DNA of 54,705 bases, from the NCBI GenBank assembly GCA_021739645.1, contig JAIPBL010000039.1, positions 1 to 54,705 of the forward strand, in the 5' to 3' direction. Positions 16,450-24,024 of the stretch are shown piece after piece. The DNA comes from Saprospiraceae bacterium. GTDB lineage: Bacteria > Bacteroidota > Bacteroidia > Chitinophagales > Saprospiraceae. The translations under genes and the position numbers were made by a program. The notes under the pieces were generated by a model. It searched no databases, was not told the origin of the DNA, and worked only from the letters and a program-made list of their open reading frames with translations. Every line of letters starts with the position of its first letter. Positions within the stretch are counted from its first letter, which is position 1.

Positions 16450-16882
16450 TCGGGTTCAGGTTTCAACGGCGTTTCAGGTTTCAATTGGGCACTCCCGAAA
16501 CCTGAGCCCTACTGAAACCCGAAACCGTCTGCTATCCCTGAAACCAGTGAAATTCGACTTTGCACCTTGAAGTACGCTGTCAAATTCGCAGAACGTTTCT
16601 AACTTTGGAAAGTCATTTCATCTATCCCACCACAATAGAACTACGAACTTCCTAACATTCCGGAAAAAAAAACGATTGAAACATCAGTCGCCATTCTCCG
16701 TACATTTTGATTAAGGAAAAAATGGGCTTTTCGCCCTGTTTTGTTCAAAAATAAGCAATTGAAAGAGCCGACAAAGAAGAAAGGTAAGAAGGTAACCCAC
16801 TGATTTACAGTAGATTAAAAGCCGAAAACCCTTGCCCTCCATTTGCCTGTGCCGCTTTCGTCCCAAATCAGATTTAAAAATT
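16450..16882. other. Intergenic region with inverted CAGGTTTC words
   Basis: 433 bases with no gene. Near the left end, TCAGGTTTC (16474-16482) and GAAACCTGA (16497-16505) form a 9-bp stem, surrounded by further GGTTTCA/TGAAACC words in inverted arrangement; this may end the lipoprotein transcript. The right half is the AT-rich upstream region of the OmpA gene. Confidence 0.5.
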
Positions 16883-18760
16883 ATGAAGAAATTACTTCTC
16901 AGCATGGCGGTCGTGCTGTGCCTGCTCCAAACAGTTGTACTCGTCGCTCAGGACGATGCAGCCCCACTCAACGGCATTTCTGCAAAAGTGCTTTTCATTG
17001 ATTACAACACCCCCAATTCCATTGATGGATTCAAACCTACCAACGGAATTGAGTTGGCCTACCTTCGCAATATCAACGAAAACTTTGCGATAGGCATCCC
17101 ACTGAAAGTAGGGATCGCCAGCATCAATGGTAGCGAAGACAAGACCACGCTTTTCAGCCTGGATGCCGTTGGGCAGTTCCAAATAGGGAGCGTTGAAAGC
17201 ATCGTACGGCCTTACCTCTTTGCAGGTATTGGGATAGTTTTTGAGCAATTTGAAGAAAACAATGCGCAGATTCCCCTCGGCCTCGGCCTATACGTGCGGG
17301 CGGGCGGCAGTTCGTTTTTCACGGTGCAGGGCGAATATCGAAACTCCTTTGGTGAGAATAGAGAAAACCTCCAGCTTGGTATCGGTTGGCATTTTAAACT
17401 GAAACCACAGCCCCGCGTGGATGGCCCACTTGATACCGACGGCGACGGCCTCCCCGATGCCCAAGACTACTGCCCCAATGAGGCAGGCACCATGCTCGCC
17501 AACGGCTGCCCCGACAGCGACGACGACGGCGTGCCAAACGGTGAGGACGATTGCCCAACCGTAAAAGGCCCTGCCGAAAACCGTGGCTGCCCGGTCAACG
17601 CTCCTGCACCTGTCACACCTCCCGTGCCAGCAGCCATAGGCGACCGTGACGGCGACGGCATCAACGACCTCCTCGACCAGTGCCCAGACCAACCCGGCAC
17701 CATTGCCCTCAAGGGTTGCCCACCAAGTACGCCTGCCCAACAGCCGACAGTGCCTGCTACCACCACGCCGCCGGTTGTTGTTGCTCCGCAACAAACTCAA
17801 GTGCCAGCGGGCGGTGCCAATATTGACTCCGATGGCGACGGCCTCGTGGACAGCCGTGACGAATGCCCAACCGTGGCCGGTCCAATTCAACTCCTCGGCT
17901 GCCCGGATAGCGATAACGACGGTATTAAAGACAAAGACGACCGTTGCCCAAATATACCCGGTGAAGCCCTCCACAGTGGCTGCCCTGATACCGACAAAGA
18001 CGGCATCGCCGACGACAAGGACGATTGCCCGAACTTGGCAGGAAAATCCTCCGCCAATGGTTGCCCCGATGCAGATGGTGACGGCACGCAAGACCGTGAC
18101 GACGATTGCCCCAACGAAAAAGGCAGCGCTTCGAACCGTGGTTGCCCGGTTTACGATGCCGACAACGACGGCATACCCGACAAGGACGACCTTTGCCCGA
18201 ACCAACGTGGCCCTGTTTCCACCAAAGGCTGCCCCGATACGGACAGTGACGGCATTCCCGACAAAAGTGACCTCTGCCCGACGGAGGCTGGCGTGGCTGG
18301 TGCCAACGGTTGCCCGGACGGCGACGGCGATGGTACGCCGAACCACCTTGACAAATGCCCAGACGAGAAAGGCACCAACGAAGGCTGCCCCGATATTTCG
18401 ACGGAAGACAAGGAGGTACTGGCTTTTGCTGCAAAAAACGTCCAGTTCGAGACAGGCAAGGCTACGCTGAAAGCGCAGTCTTACACTTCATTGGATAAGG
18501 TGGCTGAAATTTTGAAAAAATACCCCCGCTACAACCTCAACGTGGACGGCCATACGGATGATACTGGCGATGCTGGTGCCAACCGCATACTTTCAGAAGA
18601 AAGGGCTTCTTCCTGCTACCAATACCTCTTGGCACGTGGCGTAGATGTGAGCCGGATGAATTACAAAGGCTACGGCGAATCAAAGCCTATCGCTCCGAAC
18701 AACAGTGAGGAAGGACGTGAACGGAACCGTCGGGTGGAGTTCAACATGTTTGTCCGGTAG
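16883..18760 (+). CDS. OmpA-family outer membrane protein with ten TSP3 calcium repeats
   Basis: 625 residues from the ATG at 16883 (MKKLLLSMAVVLCLLQTVVLVAQ signal peptide); an upstream in-frame ATG at 16832 would place the signal internally and is less likely. Residues about 25-180 form an eight-stranded-type barrel domain. Ten thrombospondin type-3 repeats (DxDxDGxxDxxDxCP) follow, interrupted by two Pro/Thr-rich linkers. The end is an OmpA C-terminal peptidoglycan-binding domain (NVDGHTDDTGD ... RILSEERA ... GYGESKPIAPN ... NRRVEF). It would anchor the outer membrane to the cell wall, with calcium stiffening the linker. Ten TSP3 units is more than in OprF-like proteins. Confidence 0.93.
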   Translation: MKKLLLSMAVVLCLLQTVVLVAQDDAAPLNGISAKVLFIDYNTPNSIDGFKPTNGIELAYLRNINENFAIGIPLKVGIASINGSEDKTTLFSLDAVGQFQIGSVESIVRPYLFAGIGIVFEQFEENNAQIPLGLGLYVRAGGSSFFTVQGEYRNSFGENRENLQLGIGWHFKLKPQPRVDGPLDTDGDGLPDAQDYCPNEAGTMLANGCPDSDDDGVPNGEDDCPTVKGPAENRGCPVNAPAPVTPPVPAAIGDRDGDGINDLLDQCPDQPGTIALKGCPPSTPAQQPTVPATTTPPVVVAPQQTQVPAGGANIDSDGDGLVDSRDECPTVAGPIQLLGCPDSDNDGIKDKDDRCPNIPGEALHSGCPDTDKDGIADDKDDCPNLAGKSSANGCPDADGDGTQDRDDDCPNEKGSASNRGCPVYDADNDGIPDKDDLCPNQRGPVSTKGCPDTDSDGIPDKSDLCPTEAGVAGANGCPDGDGDGTPNHLDKCPDEKGTNEGCPDISTEDKEVLAFAAKNVQFETGKATLKAQSYTSLDKVAEILKKYPRYNLNVDGHTDDTGDAGANRILSEERASSCYQYLLARGVDVSRMNYKGYGESKPIAPNNSEEGRERNRRVEFNMFVR

Positions 18761-18785
18761 GGGCAACCCTTGCGGTTGCCCTTTC

Positions 18786-18826
18786 AGGGCAGTTGGCAGT
18801 CAGTTCGACAGTTGTTTAGTCGGTGA
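18786..18826. repeat. GGCAGTT-word repeat after ompA-like gene
   Basis: GGCAGTTGGCAGTCAGTTCGACAG-type words follow the OmpA stop. Complementary words occur at 18951-19012 on the far side of the terminator, so the two copies face each other across the convergent intergenic region. Confidence 0.55.
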
Positions 18827-18862
18827 CTGCGATGCCTTCTGGTTATGCATCTGCAAATGTTA

Positions 18863-18898
18863 AAAAAAGCGGGCGACTTGTGTCACCCGCTTTTTTTT
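18863..18898. terminator. Bidirectional terminator between convergent genes
   Basis: Stem GCGGGCGAC (18869-18877) with GTCACCCGC (18882-18890), between A7 and T8 runs. The single C-A mismatch on the plus strand becomes a G-U wobble on the minus transcript. It serves the OmpA gene on the left and the MscS gene on the right. Confidence 0.88.
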
Positions 18899-18950
18899 GA
18901 TTGAATTTTTTTGAGGAAAAACGAACACTTCCAAGTAATCCAAGTTCATC

Positions 18951-19012
18951 AACTGCCAACTGCTCCCGAGTACTCGGGAGCAACTGCCAACTGCCAACTG
19001 CCAACTGCCAAA
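18951..19012. repeat. AACTGCC heptad repeat around a 20-bp perfect palindrome
   Basis: 18962-18981 is a perfect 20-base palindrome centred on GAGTACTC. It is followed by four tandem AACTGCC heptads and preceded by AACTGCCAACTG. It lies immediately downstream of the MscS stop. Confidence 0.7.
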
Positions 19013-19014
19013 CT

Positions 19015-19881
19015 TCACTTTTTGCCAATATGGTTCACCACCCGTCGCACTGTTTTTCGGCGGATATCCCTTTCCAGTTCCCGGTTGATGCTCTTGAGGG
19101 TGTACTGGAACTTGAGGTCGAGGCTGTCTTTCTTTATTTCCACGATTTTGAGTTCAAAAGACCCCTCTTCAATGCTGCCATGGTGGTCGCAGAGGCATTC
19201 AATTAAGTCGTTTTCGAGTTCCTCAATGGTGTCGAGGAAGGTGAGATTCATCTCAAACTCGATGCTCACTTTGCGGATGCCTTTCTTGGTGTAGTTGATG
19301 ATATTGCTGGTAAAGACGGTGTCGTTAGGAATGAAAATGGTGTCGTCATCGTCGTTGAGCAAGGCGATGCGAGAGATGGAAATGTCCATGACTTTGCCTT
19401 TGTTCTCCGCAATTTTGACGTAGTCACCGATGGAAATTTCATCGGAAAAACTGATAGAGATGCCACTGATGATGTTGGCAATGTAATCTTTTGTGATAAT
19501 GGCGATGGCTGCTGCCACGATGGTCAATCCAGTAAACAGGCTTTTAATATCTATGCCGAAAAAACTGAGGAATGCAATCAACACCACAGCTGTGGTCAAT
19601 AGAATATAAATATTCTCGATGCCCACCATGACGTTGTCTGGCCTATCGGCAGGCAAGTTTTGCCGCCGACGGTATAGGGCAACTGCCCCGATTTTCAACA
19701 AGTTGAGTCCCAATAACAGGATAAGGAAATTGAGGAGAATATTGGTGATACCCAAGAGGTGCTCACTGTTGATGTTGAGCGGCAAATTGAAATCGCCCTT
19801 CCAAAGGTTGGAGCGGACCTTTAGGTAAATAAGGGCGAAGAGCGCCAAGTATTTAAGGAAAATAAAGAGAAATCTTGCCAT
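19015..19881 (-). CDS. Small-conductance mechanosensitive channel (MscS family)
   Basis: 288 residues with three predicted transmembrane segments (about 10-22, 45-68, 85-110) and the pore-lining TM3 (LFTGLTIVAAAIAIITKDYIANIISGISISFSDEISIGDYVKI), the MscS signature region. The beta domain then carries GKVMDISISRIALLNDDDDTIFIPNDTVFTSNIINYT. MscS channels open under membrane tension to release solutes on hypo-osmotic shock. It uses the terminator at 18863. It lies 59 bases downstream of corA on the same strand and could be co-transcribed with it. Confidence 0.93.
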   Translation of the reverse strand: MARFLFIFLKYLALFALIYLKVRSNLWKGDFNLPLNINSEHLLGITNILLNFLILLLGLNLLKIGAVALYRRRQNLPADRPDNVMVGIENIYILLTTAVVLIAFLSFFGIDIKSLFTGLTIVAAAIAIITKDYIANIISGISISFSDEISIGDYVKIAENKGKVMDISISRIALLNDDDDTIFIPNDTVFTSNIINYTKKGIRKVSIEFEMNLTFLDTIEELENDLIECLCDHHGSIEEGSFELKIVEIKKDSLDLKFQYTLKSINRELERDIRRKTVRRVVNHIGKK

Positions 19882-19940
19882 GTCATTTTAGGCTGCCAGC
19901 ATACGGCAGCATGTTTTAGCCGATGAGAAGGGGGTTTAAT

Positions 19941-21008
19941 TCACATCCATTTTTTCTTTTTGAAATAAAACAGCAATGCAATCGCAATAGCAACCATGAA
20001 TCCCCAGAGGTAAAAATAGCCATTTCTGTAGTGCAGCTCCGGGATGTTGTCGAAGTTCATGCCATACATCCCGGCGAGGAAAGTAAGCGGCACGAAGATG
20101 GTCGTAATGACCGTGAGCACTTGCATCACGTTGTTCATGCGCAGGCTGAGTTCACTGTGGTACAATTCGATGAGGCCGTTCAGCATGTCACGGTAGGTTT
20201 CGGTGAGGTCAGCTATGCGAAGTACGTGGTCGTACAGGTCCCGGATGTAGATTTCGGTGCTCTCATCCACCGCACTGCATTCACTGCGGGAAAACTTATT
20301 GACGGCGTCCCGTAGCGGCATGACCGATTTCCGCATGGCCAGCATCTGGAACTTGAGGTGATAAATATTTTCCTTCGTTGTTTTGGTTGGACTATTGGTG
20401 ATTTCTATTTCGAGCTGCTCCATCCGTTCCTCAAACCTGTCCAGCACCTCGAAGTAGTTGTCCACCACGTTGTCAATCAATGCATATGCGAGGTAGTCCG
20501 ATTTGCGGGAGCGGATGCGGCCACTGGACACTTCGAGGCGCTCCCGTACTGCCTTGAAGGTATCGTCCTCGTTTTCCTGAAAGGTGATGATGAAGTTTTC
20601 ACCGAAAAAAATGGAAATCTGCTCCGAATTCAGTTCGTGGGTCGTGCTGTCGTAGTTAAGCGATTGAACCACGACAAAAGCATCGTTGCCATACTCCTCA
20701 AACTTGGGTCGCTGCTGCGTGTGCAGTATGTCTTCCAACACCAGGGAGTGGATGTTGAACTGCTTGCCGAACTGCTCAATGAGCGGCACATCGTGAAGAC
20801 CCATCAGGTCGAACCAAGTGACCACGTCGGGGGAGATGGTGAGCGCCTTGCTATCGGTAGGGTGTTTGGCAGATTCGAGCAGGTCAGGATTGTACCTAAT
20901 GCGAAGCAATTCTGGATTCTCCAACCGGCGTTCTCCGGTATATTCCAAGGTGCCGGGCGGTGCTCCTGCACGCTTGAGCTTTCGTTTGTACGGCTTTTTT
21001 GATTTCAT
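19941..21008 (-). CDS. corA: Magnesium/cobalt transporter CorA
   Basis: 355 residues from the ATG at 21008 (MKSKKPYKRKLKRAG); an ATG at 21050 adds 14 residues overlapping the upstream terminator and is less likely. The cytoplasmic domain is followed by two C-terminal transmembrane helices, with the diagnostic YGMN motif (GMYGMNFDNIPEL) at the end of TM1. CorA pentamers conduct Mg2+ into the cell. The basic N-terminus and the very basic C-terminal tail (FKKKKWM) are typical. Upstream on the same strand, the thioredoxin-like gene is separated by a terminator, so corA needs its own promoter. Confidence 0.93.
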   Translation of the reverse strand: MKSKKPYKRKLKRAGAPPGTLEYTGERRLENPELLRIRYNPDLLESAKHPTDSKALTISPDVVTWFDLMGLHDVPLIEQFGKQFNIHSLVLEDILHTQQRPKFEEYGNDAFVVVQSLNYDSTTHELNSEQISIFFGENFIITFQENEDDTFKAVRERLEVSSGRIRSRKSDYLAYALIDNVVDNYFEVLDRFEERMEQLEIEITNSPTKTTKENIYHLKFQMLAMRKSVMPLRDAVNKFSRSECSAVDESTEIYIRDLYDHVLRIADLTETYRDMLNGLIELYHSELSLRMNNVMQVLTVITTIFVPLTFLAGMYGMNFDNIPELHYRNGYFYLWGFMVAIAIALLFYFKKKKWM

Positions 21009-21027
21009 TTGAAATGGTGTAAAACTG

Positions 21028-21065
21028 AAACAGCGCCGCAAGTTACACACTTGGCGGCGCTGTTT
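21028..21065 (-). terminator. Intrinsic terminator of the TlpA-like gene
   Basis: Stem AAACAGCGCCGC (21028-21039) with GCGGCGCTGTTT (21054-21065), extended by AAG/CTT past a one-base bulge. T-rich sequence follows on the minus strand. Confidence 0.8.
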
Positions 21066-21086
21066 TACGCAAAATACTTGCTTTAC

Positions 21087-22532
21087 TCACCTGCTCGCCC
21101 CGCTCGTCACCCGCTTGTGGCTCTCAATGATTTCGGGCAATTGTTTCACGCCCACCCGGTTGGCGATGATTTTCTTGTTCTTGTCCAACAGGTAAAGCTT
21201 TGGCAAGGAAGTGCCATAAAAAAGTTGTAGCGCACGTGCCCGGGTGTAGGGGTCAGCGGTGATGATCCACGGCATGTGCTTCTCGTGGATGTTCTTCACA
21301 GCATCCTCCAGTTCGGTGTGGTTGGCGGAGGAAATAGAGAAAATCTCCACGCCTTTGTTTTTCCATTCTTCGTAAAATGGAATCAGTTCCTCGGTCATGT
21401 GCTTGCAATGTCCGCAGTTGGGTTTCCAGAGGAAAATAACGGTGTACTCCGCCTGCACGTCGTAGGGGCTGATGAATTCGTTGGTGAACTTGTCCTCCAC
21501 GGGGTCGTAGCGCTGCACTTTCACATTCGGGGCAGGGTTGCCGATGAGCACGTTGCTGTTCATGTAGGCGTCGTCGGTGATTTTCTTGAGGTTTTCCGGC
21601 GTCACCCAGTCTGCGATGCCAGATTTGTAGTATTTGTCGGAGAGCCGAATGAACACAGCATCGAGGCCCATGATTTCGGGGGTGTAATACTTGTTGAGCA
21701 AATAGGGCAGCAGGTACTTGAACACCTCCACATTTGCCCTCGATTTTTCTACCAGCCAGTCGGCGGCAGCCCAAACGCTGTCGGGAGACTGGAGGGTCAT
21801 TTTGTCCAAAAAGCGGTCGGTTTTTTCTTTCAAATACGGTGTGTTCACGAAGATTTCATCCGAAAAGTCGAACCCATCCCAGAAGTGCGCCCGGTAGTAG
21901 CGGAACTGGAAACTGCTGTCAATGCTGCCATCTGCCTTTTTTGGTGCTTCGGGTATTTCGGGGTCTTGGAAGGCACCGATGAGCTTGGCGGTGTAGGTGT
22001 TTGGGTTGTCTTTTCTGTACTTGTTCTGGCGGTCCCGCACCGTTTTTGAGATGTCTTCGAGCTGTTTTTTTAGCTTTTCCTGCTGTTTCTCGTCCGTTTC
22101 GGCGGCGATGGCTTCCTGTATTTTCTTCGATTCGGCCACTTGGTCAGACATGAATTTTTGGTATTCCAGTAGCAGTTGGTTGTCCTTCGAGCCTTTGACT
22201 TTCAGGTTTGGGTAAAAATCCGGGGCCTTAGTCGTCACCGAAAAATGCTGCTCCGACTTCGTCACCACGAACTCGAAAAACTTGTTGTCCGGTGGCATGA
22301 GAATCAGGTAAATGCCCGGCGCCAGTGGCTCTTCACCCTCGAAAATGTATTTGCCATTTGAGACAGCTACCGTGTCCTTGCTGTACACTTTTTCGGCACG
22401 ACGATAGCCGAGATAGACCTTTTCGCCGGTGTAGCCGTCAATGGTCACGTCTATTTTGTGGCCCTGGGCAGTGCTCGTTTGGTGGAGCAACAGTATTTGG
22501 AACAAGGAAAAAATGAAAACGGAAAGCTTCAT
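21087..22532 (-). CDS. TlpA-like thioredoxin-domain protein (DUF4369 + DUF5106 type)
   Basis: 481 residues from the ATG at 22532 (MKLSVFIFSLFQILLLHQTSTAQ signal peptide). The N-terminal beta domain (GYTGEKVYLGYRRAEKVYSKDTVAVSNGKYIFEG) matches DUF4369. A charged helical region (about 130-180) and a DUF5106-like middle follow. The C-terminal thioredoxin fold has the active site NCGHCK and cis-Pro region SLPKLYLL. Such exported proteins act as thiol-disulfide oxidoreductases in the Bacteroidota periplasm; the partner is unknown. A perfect -7 box (TAAATTTG, minus strand, 22561-22568) lies about 29 bases upstream of the chosen start. Confidence 0.87.
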   Translation of the reverse strand: MKLSVFIFSLFQILLLHQTSTAQGHKIDVTIDGYTGEKVYLGYRRAEKVYSKDTVAVSNGKYIFEGEEPLAPGIYLILMPPDNKFFEFVVTKSEQHFSVTTKAPDFYPNLKVKGSKDNQLLLEYQKFMSDQVAESKKIQEAIAAETDEKQQEKLKKQLEDISKTVRDRQNKYRKDNPNTYTAKLIGAFQDPEIPEAPKKADGSIDSSFQFRYYRAHFWDGFDFSDEIFVNTPYLKEKTDRFLDKMTLQSPDSVWAAADWLVEKSRANVEVFKYLLPYLLNKYYTPEIMGLDAVFIRLSDKYYKSGIADWVTPENLKKITDDAYMNSNVLIGNPAPNVKVQRYDPVEDKFTNEFISPYDVQAEYTVIFLWKPNCGHCKHMTEELIPFYEEWKNKGVEIFSISSANHTELEDAVKNIHEKHMPWIITADPYTRARALQLFYGTSLPKLYLLDKNKKIIANRVGVKQLPEIIESHKRVTSGASR

Positions 22533-22678
22533 GTTTTTGGAAAGTTTTAAATTCAACGGGCAAATTTAGGCGGTTTACCCCTTTTCAGCACGGATGGGGT
22601 AGGGGATTAGGAATTTGTTTGAAAAAAAGCAGAAGCTGCTCGAAATCCCAAACCACTCAGCATTCCCAAAAAATCAAA

Positions 22679-22686
22679 TACTTTTG
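22679..22686 (+). promoter_or_regulatory. -7 box TACTTTTG before the oxygenase gene
   Basis: Perfect TAnnTTTG match; the -33 TTTG is not evident. Transcription would begin around 22692, which places the hairpin at 22700-22734 at the very 5' end of the mRNA. Confidence 0.5.
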
Positions 22687-22699
22687 CGCACTTCGTTGA

Positions 22700-22734
22700 A
22701 ACTGAACGGGTGATTCAAAATCACCCGTTCAGTT
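22700..22734 (+). promoter_or_regulatory. 15-bp perfect hairpin in the oxygenase 5' leader
   Basis: 22700-22714 pairs perfectly with 22720-22734; the loop is TCAAA. It ends 24 bases before the ATG at 22759. No T-run follows, so it is not a standard terminator. It could be an operator palindrome or an RNA stability/regulatory stem. Confidence 0.7.
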
Positions 22735-22758
22735 AGCGACAAATTTACCAATAGCAAC

Positions 22759-23595
22759 ATGCAGTTTTTAGATAGATCGCTCCCTGACCTAGTAGCCCTC
22801 GGCGAACAGCGCCACGAATCCTACAAGAACGCCAAGCCCTTCGCCAGCACCTGGTTCGACGATTTTTTCAATAAAGATGCCCTGAAAAAAGTCCTCGCAG
22901 AGTTCCCGGAACTTGGCCAGCCCGGCAAGGACGAGGTGTTTTACGCCAACCCCAACGAAGTGAAGCACGCCTCCAAGGGCGAGTACAAATTCGGCCCAAC
23001 CACCCGTGAATTCATGCACTTCATGAACTCGCAGCCTTTTTTGGAGTTCCTCCAAAACCTGACGGGCATCAAGGAAACGCTGGTGCCGGACCCCTATTTC
23101 GAGGGCGGCGGCTGCCACCAAATCAAGACAGGTGGCTTCCTGAAAGTGCACGTGGACTTCCACAAGCACAAGATGATGGGCCTCGACCGCCGGGTGAACG
23201 TGCTCGTTTACCTGAACGAAGACTGGGACGAAGCCTGGGGCGGCCATTTCGAACTCTGGGAAAAGGACATGAGCAAATGCGTTACCCGAATTGCCCCGCA
23301 CTTCAACCGCATGGCCATTTTCTCCACCACCGACTACTCCTGGCACGGCCACCCCGATGCCCTCGCCTGCCCGCCCGACCGCAGCCGCAAGTCACTGGCG
23401 CTGTACTACTACACCAATGGCCGCCCGGACAGCGAAGTGAGCGAAGCCAACCGCAAGCGAATCACCACCACCTTCACCGCCCGCAAGGGGCAGGACAGCG
23501 CCAAAATGACCGCCTTCAACAACTTGGTGAACCTCGCCAACGACCTCTTGCCGCCGATTGTGGTGAAGGGAATCAAGAAGTTTCGGAAAAATTGA
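22759..23595 (+). CDS. 2-oxoglutarate/Fe(II)-dependent dioxygenase (prolyl-4-hydroxylase-like)
   Basis: 278 residues, no signal peptide. A double-stranded beta-helix oxygenase is indicated by the iron ligands His131 and Asp133 (HVDFH) and His196 (SWHGHPD), with a downstream Arg/Ser pair (SRKSLALYYY) for 2-oxoglutarate. The stretch RRVNVLVYLNEDWDEAWGGHFELW is typical of the P4Hc/2OG-FeII_Oxy_3 group, many of which hydroxylate proline in proteins or act in glycan or natural-product biosynthesis. Substrate unknown. Divergent from the TlpA-like gene; its terminator is at 23627. Confidence 0.9.
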   Translation: MQFLDRSLPDLVALGEQRHESYKNAKPFASTWFDDFFNKDALKKVLAEFPELGQPGKDEVFYANPNEVKHASKGEYKFGPTTREFMHFMNSQPFLEFLQNLTGIKETLVPDPYFEGGGCHQIKTGGFLKVHVDFHKHKMMGLDRRVNVLVYLNEDWDEAWGGHFELWEKDMSKCVTRIAPHFNRMAIFSTTDYSWHGHPDALACPPDRSRKSLALYYYTNGRPDSEVSEANRKRITTTFTARKGQDSAKMTAFNNLVNLANDLLPPIVVKGIKKFRKN

Positions 23596-23626
23596 GGCAA
23601 CTGAAGCGCACGATTTTTTCAAAAAC

Positions 23627-23661
23627 AAAAGCCATCCTGCGAAATCCGCACGATGGCTTTT
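23627..23661 (+). terminator. Terminator between oxygenase and small lysine-rich gene
   Basis: Stem AAAAGCCATC (23627-23636) with GATGGCTTTT (23652-23661). It lies between two convergent genes and can act on both strands. Confidence 0.75.
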
Positions 23662-23698
23662 GAATTAAGTTACTGAAAGGCGTGAAAGCCGTCCGAAA

Positions 23699-23818
23699 TC
23701 AAGAATTGTTGGACTTCTTGGCGGTCTTCTTCACTTTCTTTTCCGCCCGTTTTTCCTTCAAATTCTTCACTGGTGCTTTCTTGTCCTTTTCCTTTGCTGG
23801 TGATTTGTCCTTTGCCAT
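23699..23818 (-). CDS. Small lysine-rich protein (39 aa)
   Basis: ATG at 23818, stop at 23699: 39 residues beginning MAKDKSPAKEKDKK and containing NLKEKRAEKKVKK. About 40 percent lysine, with alternating K/E and no hydrophobic segment. It lies convergent with the oxygenase gene and shares the terminator at 23627. Comparable tiny MAK...KEKRAEKK proteins are, to my knowledge, frequent in Bacteroidota genomes but uncharacterised; nucleic-acid or ribosome binding is only a guess from charge. Coding bias (GCC/AAG third positions) and the clean terminator support it being real. Confidence 0.7.
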   Translation of the reverse strand: MAKDKSPAKEKDKKAPVKNLKEKRAEKKVKKTAKKSNNS

Positions 23819-23919
23819 GATGTTGCGTTTTAAATTTTGGGCTAAGGTAGGGATAGCGGTCGAATTCGAAAGTGGTTAATTGAAAAATTAGGCTAATTCT
23901 TTAGCCATTGAACATAAAG

Positions 23920-23958
23920 AATAAGAAGGGACACACCCCAAAGCGGTCCCTTCTTATT
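23920..23958 (-). terminator. Terminator of the SprB-repeat T9SS gene
   Basis: Perfect 13-bp stem, AATAAGAAGGGAC (23920-23932) with GTCCCTTCTTATT (23946-23958). Downstream of the minus-strand gene ending at 24025. Confidence 0.8.
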
Positions 23959-24024
23959 GAAATTTTGATGGTTGATTGTTGTCCCTAAGCAAATGTTTTG
24001 CTTTTGCAGATAACTACAACATGA

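Noticed and set aside
17288-18346. 352-codon open frame on the minus strand opposite the OmpA/TSP3 gene
   Set aside because: Its low-complexity A/V/R repeats mirror the Asp/Gly-rich TSP3 repeats of the real gene on the other strand.
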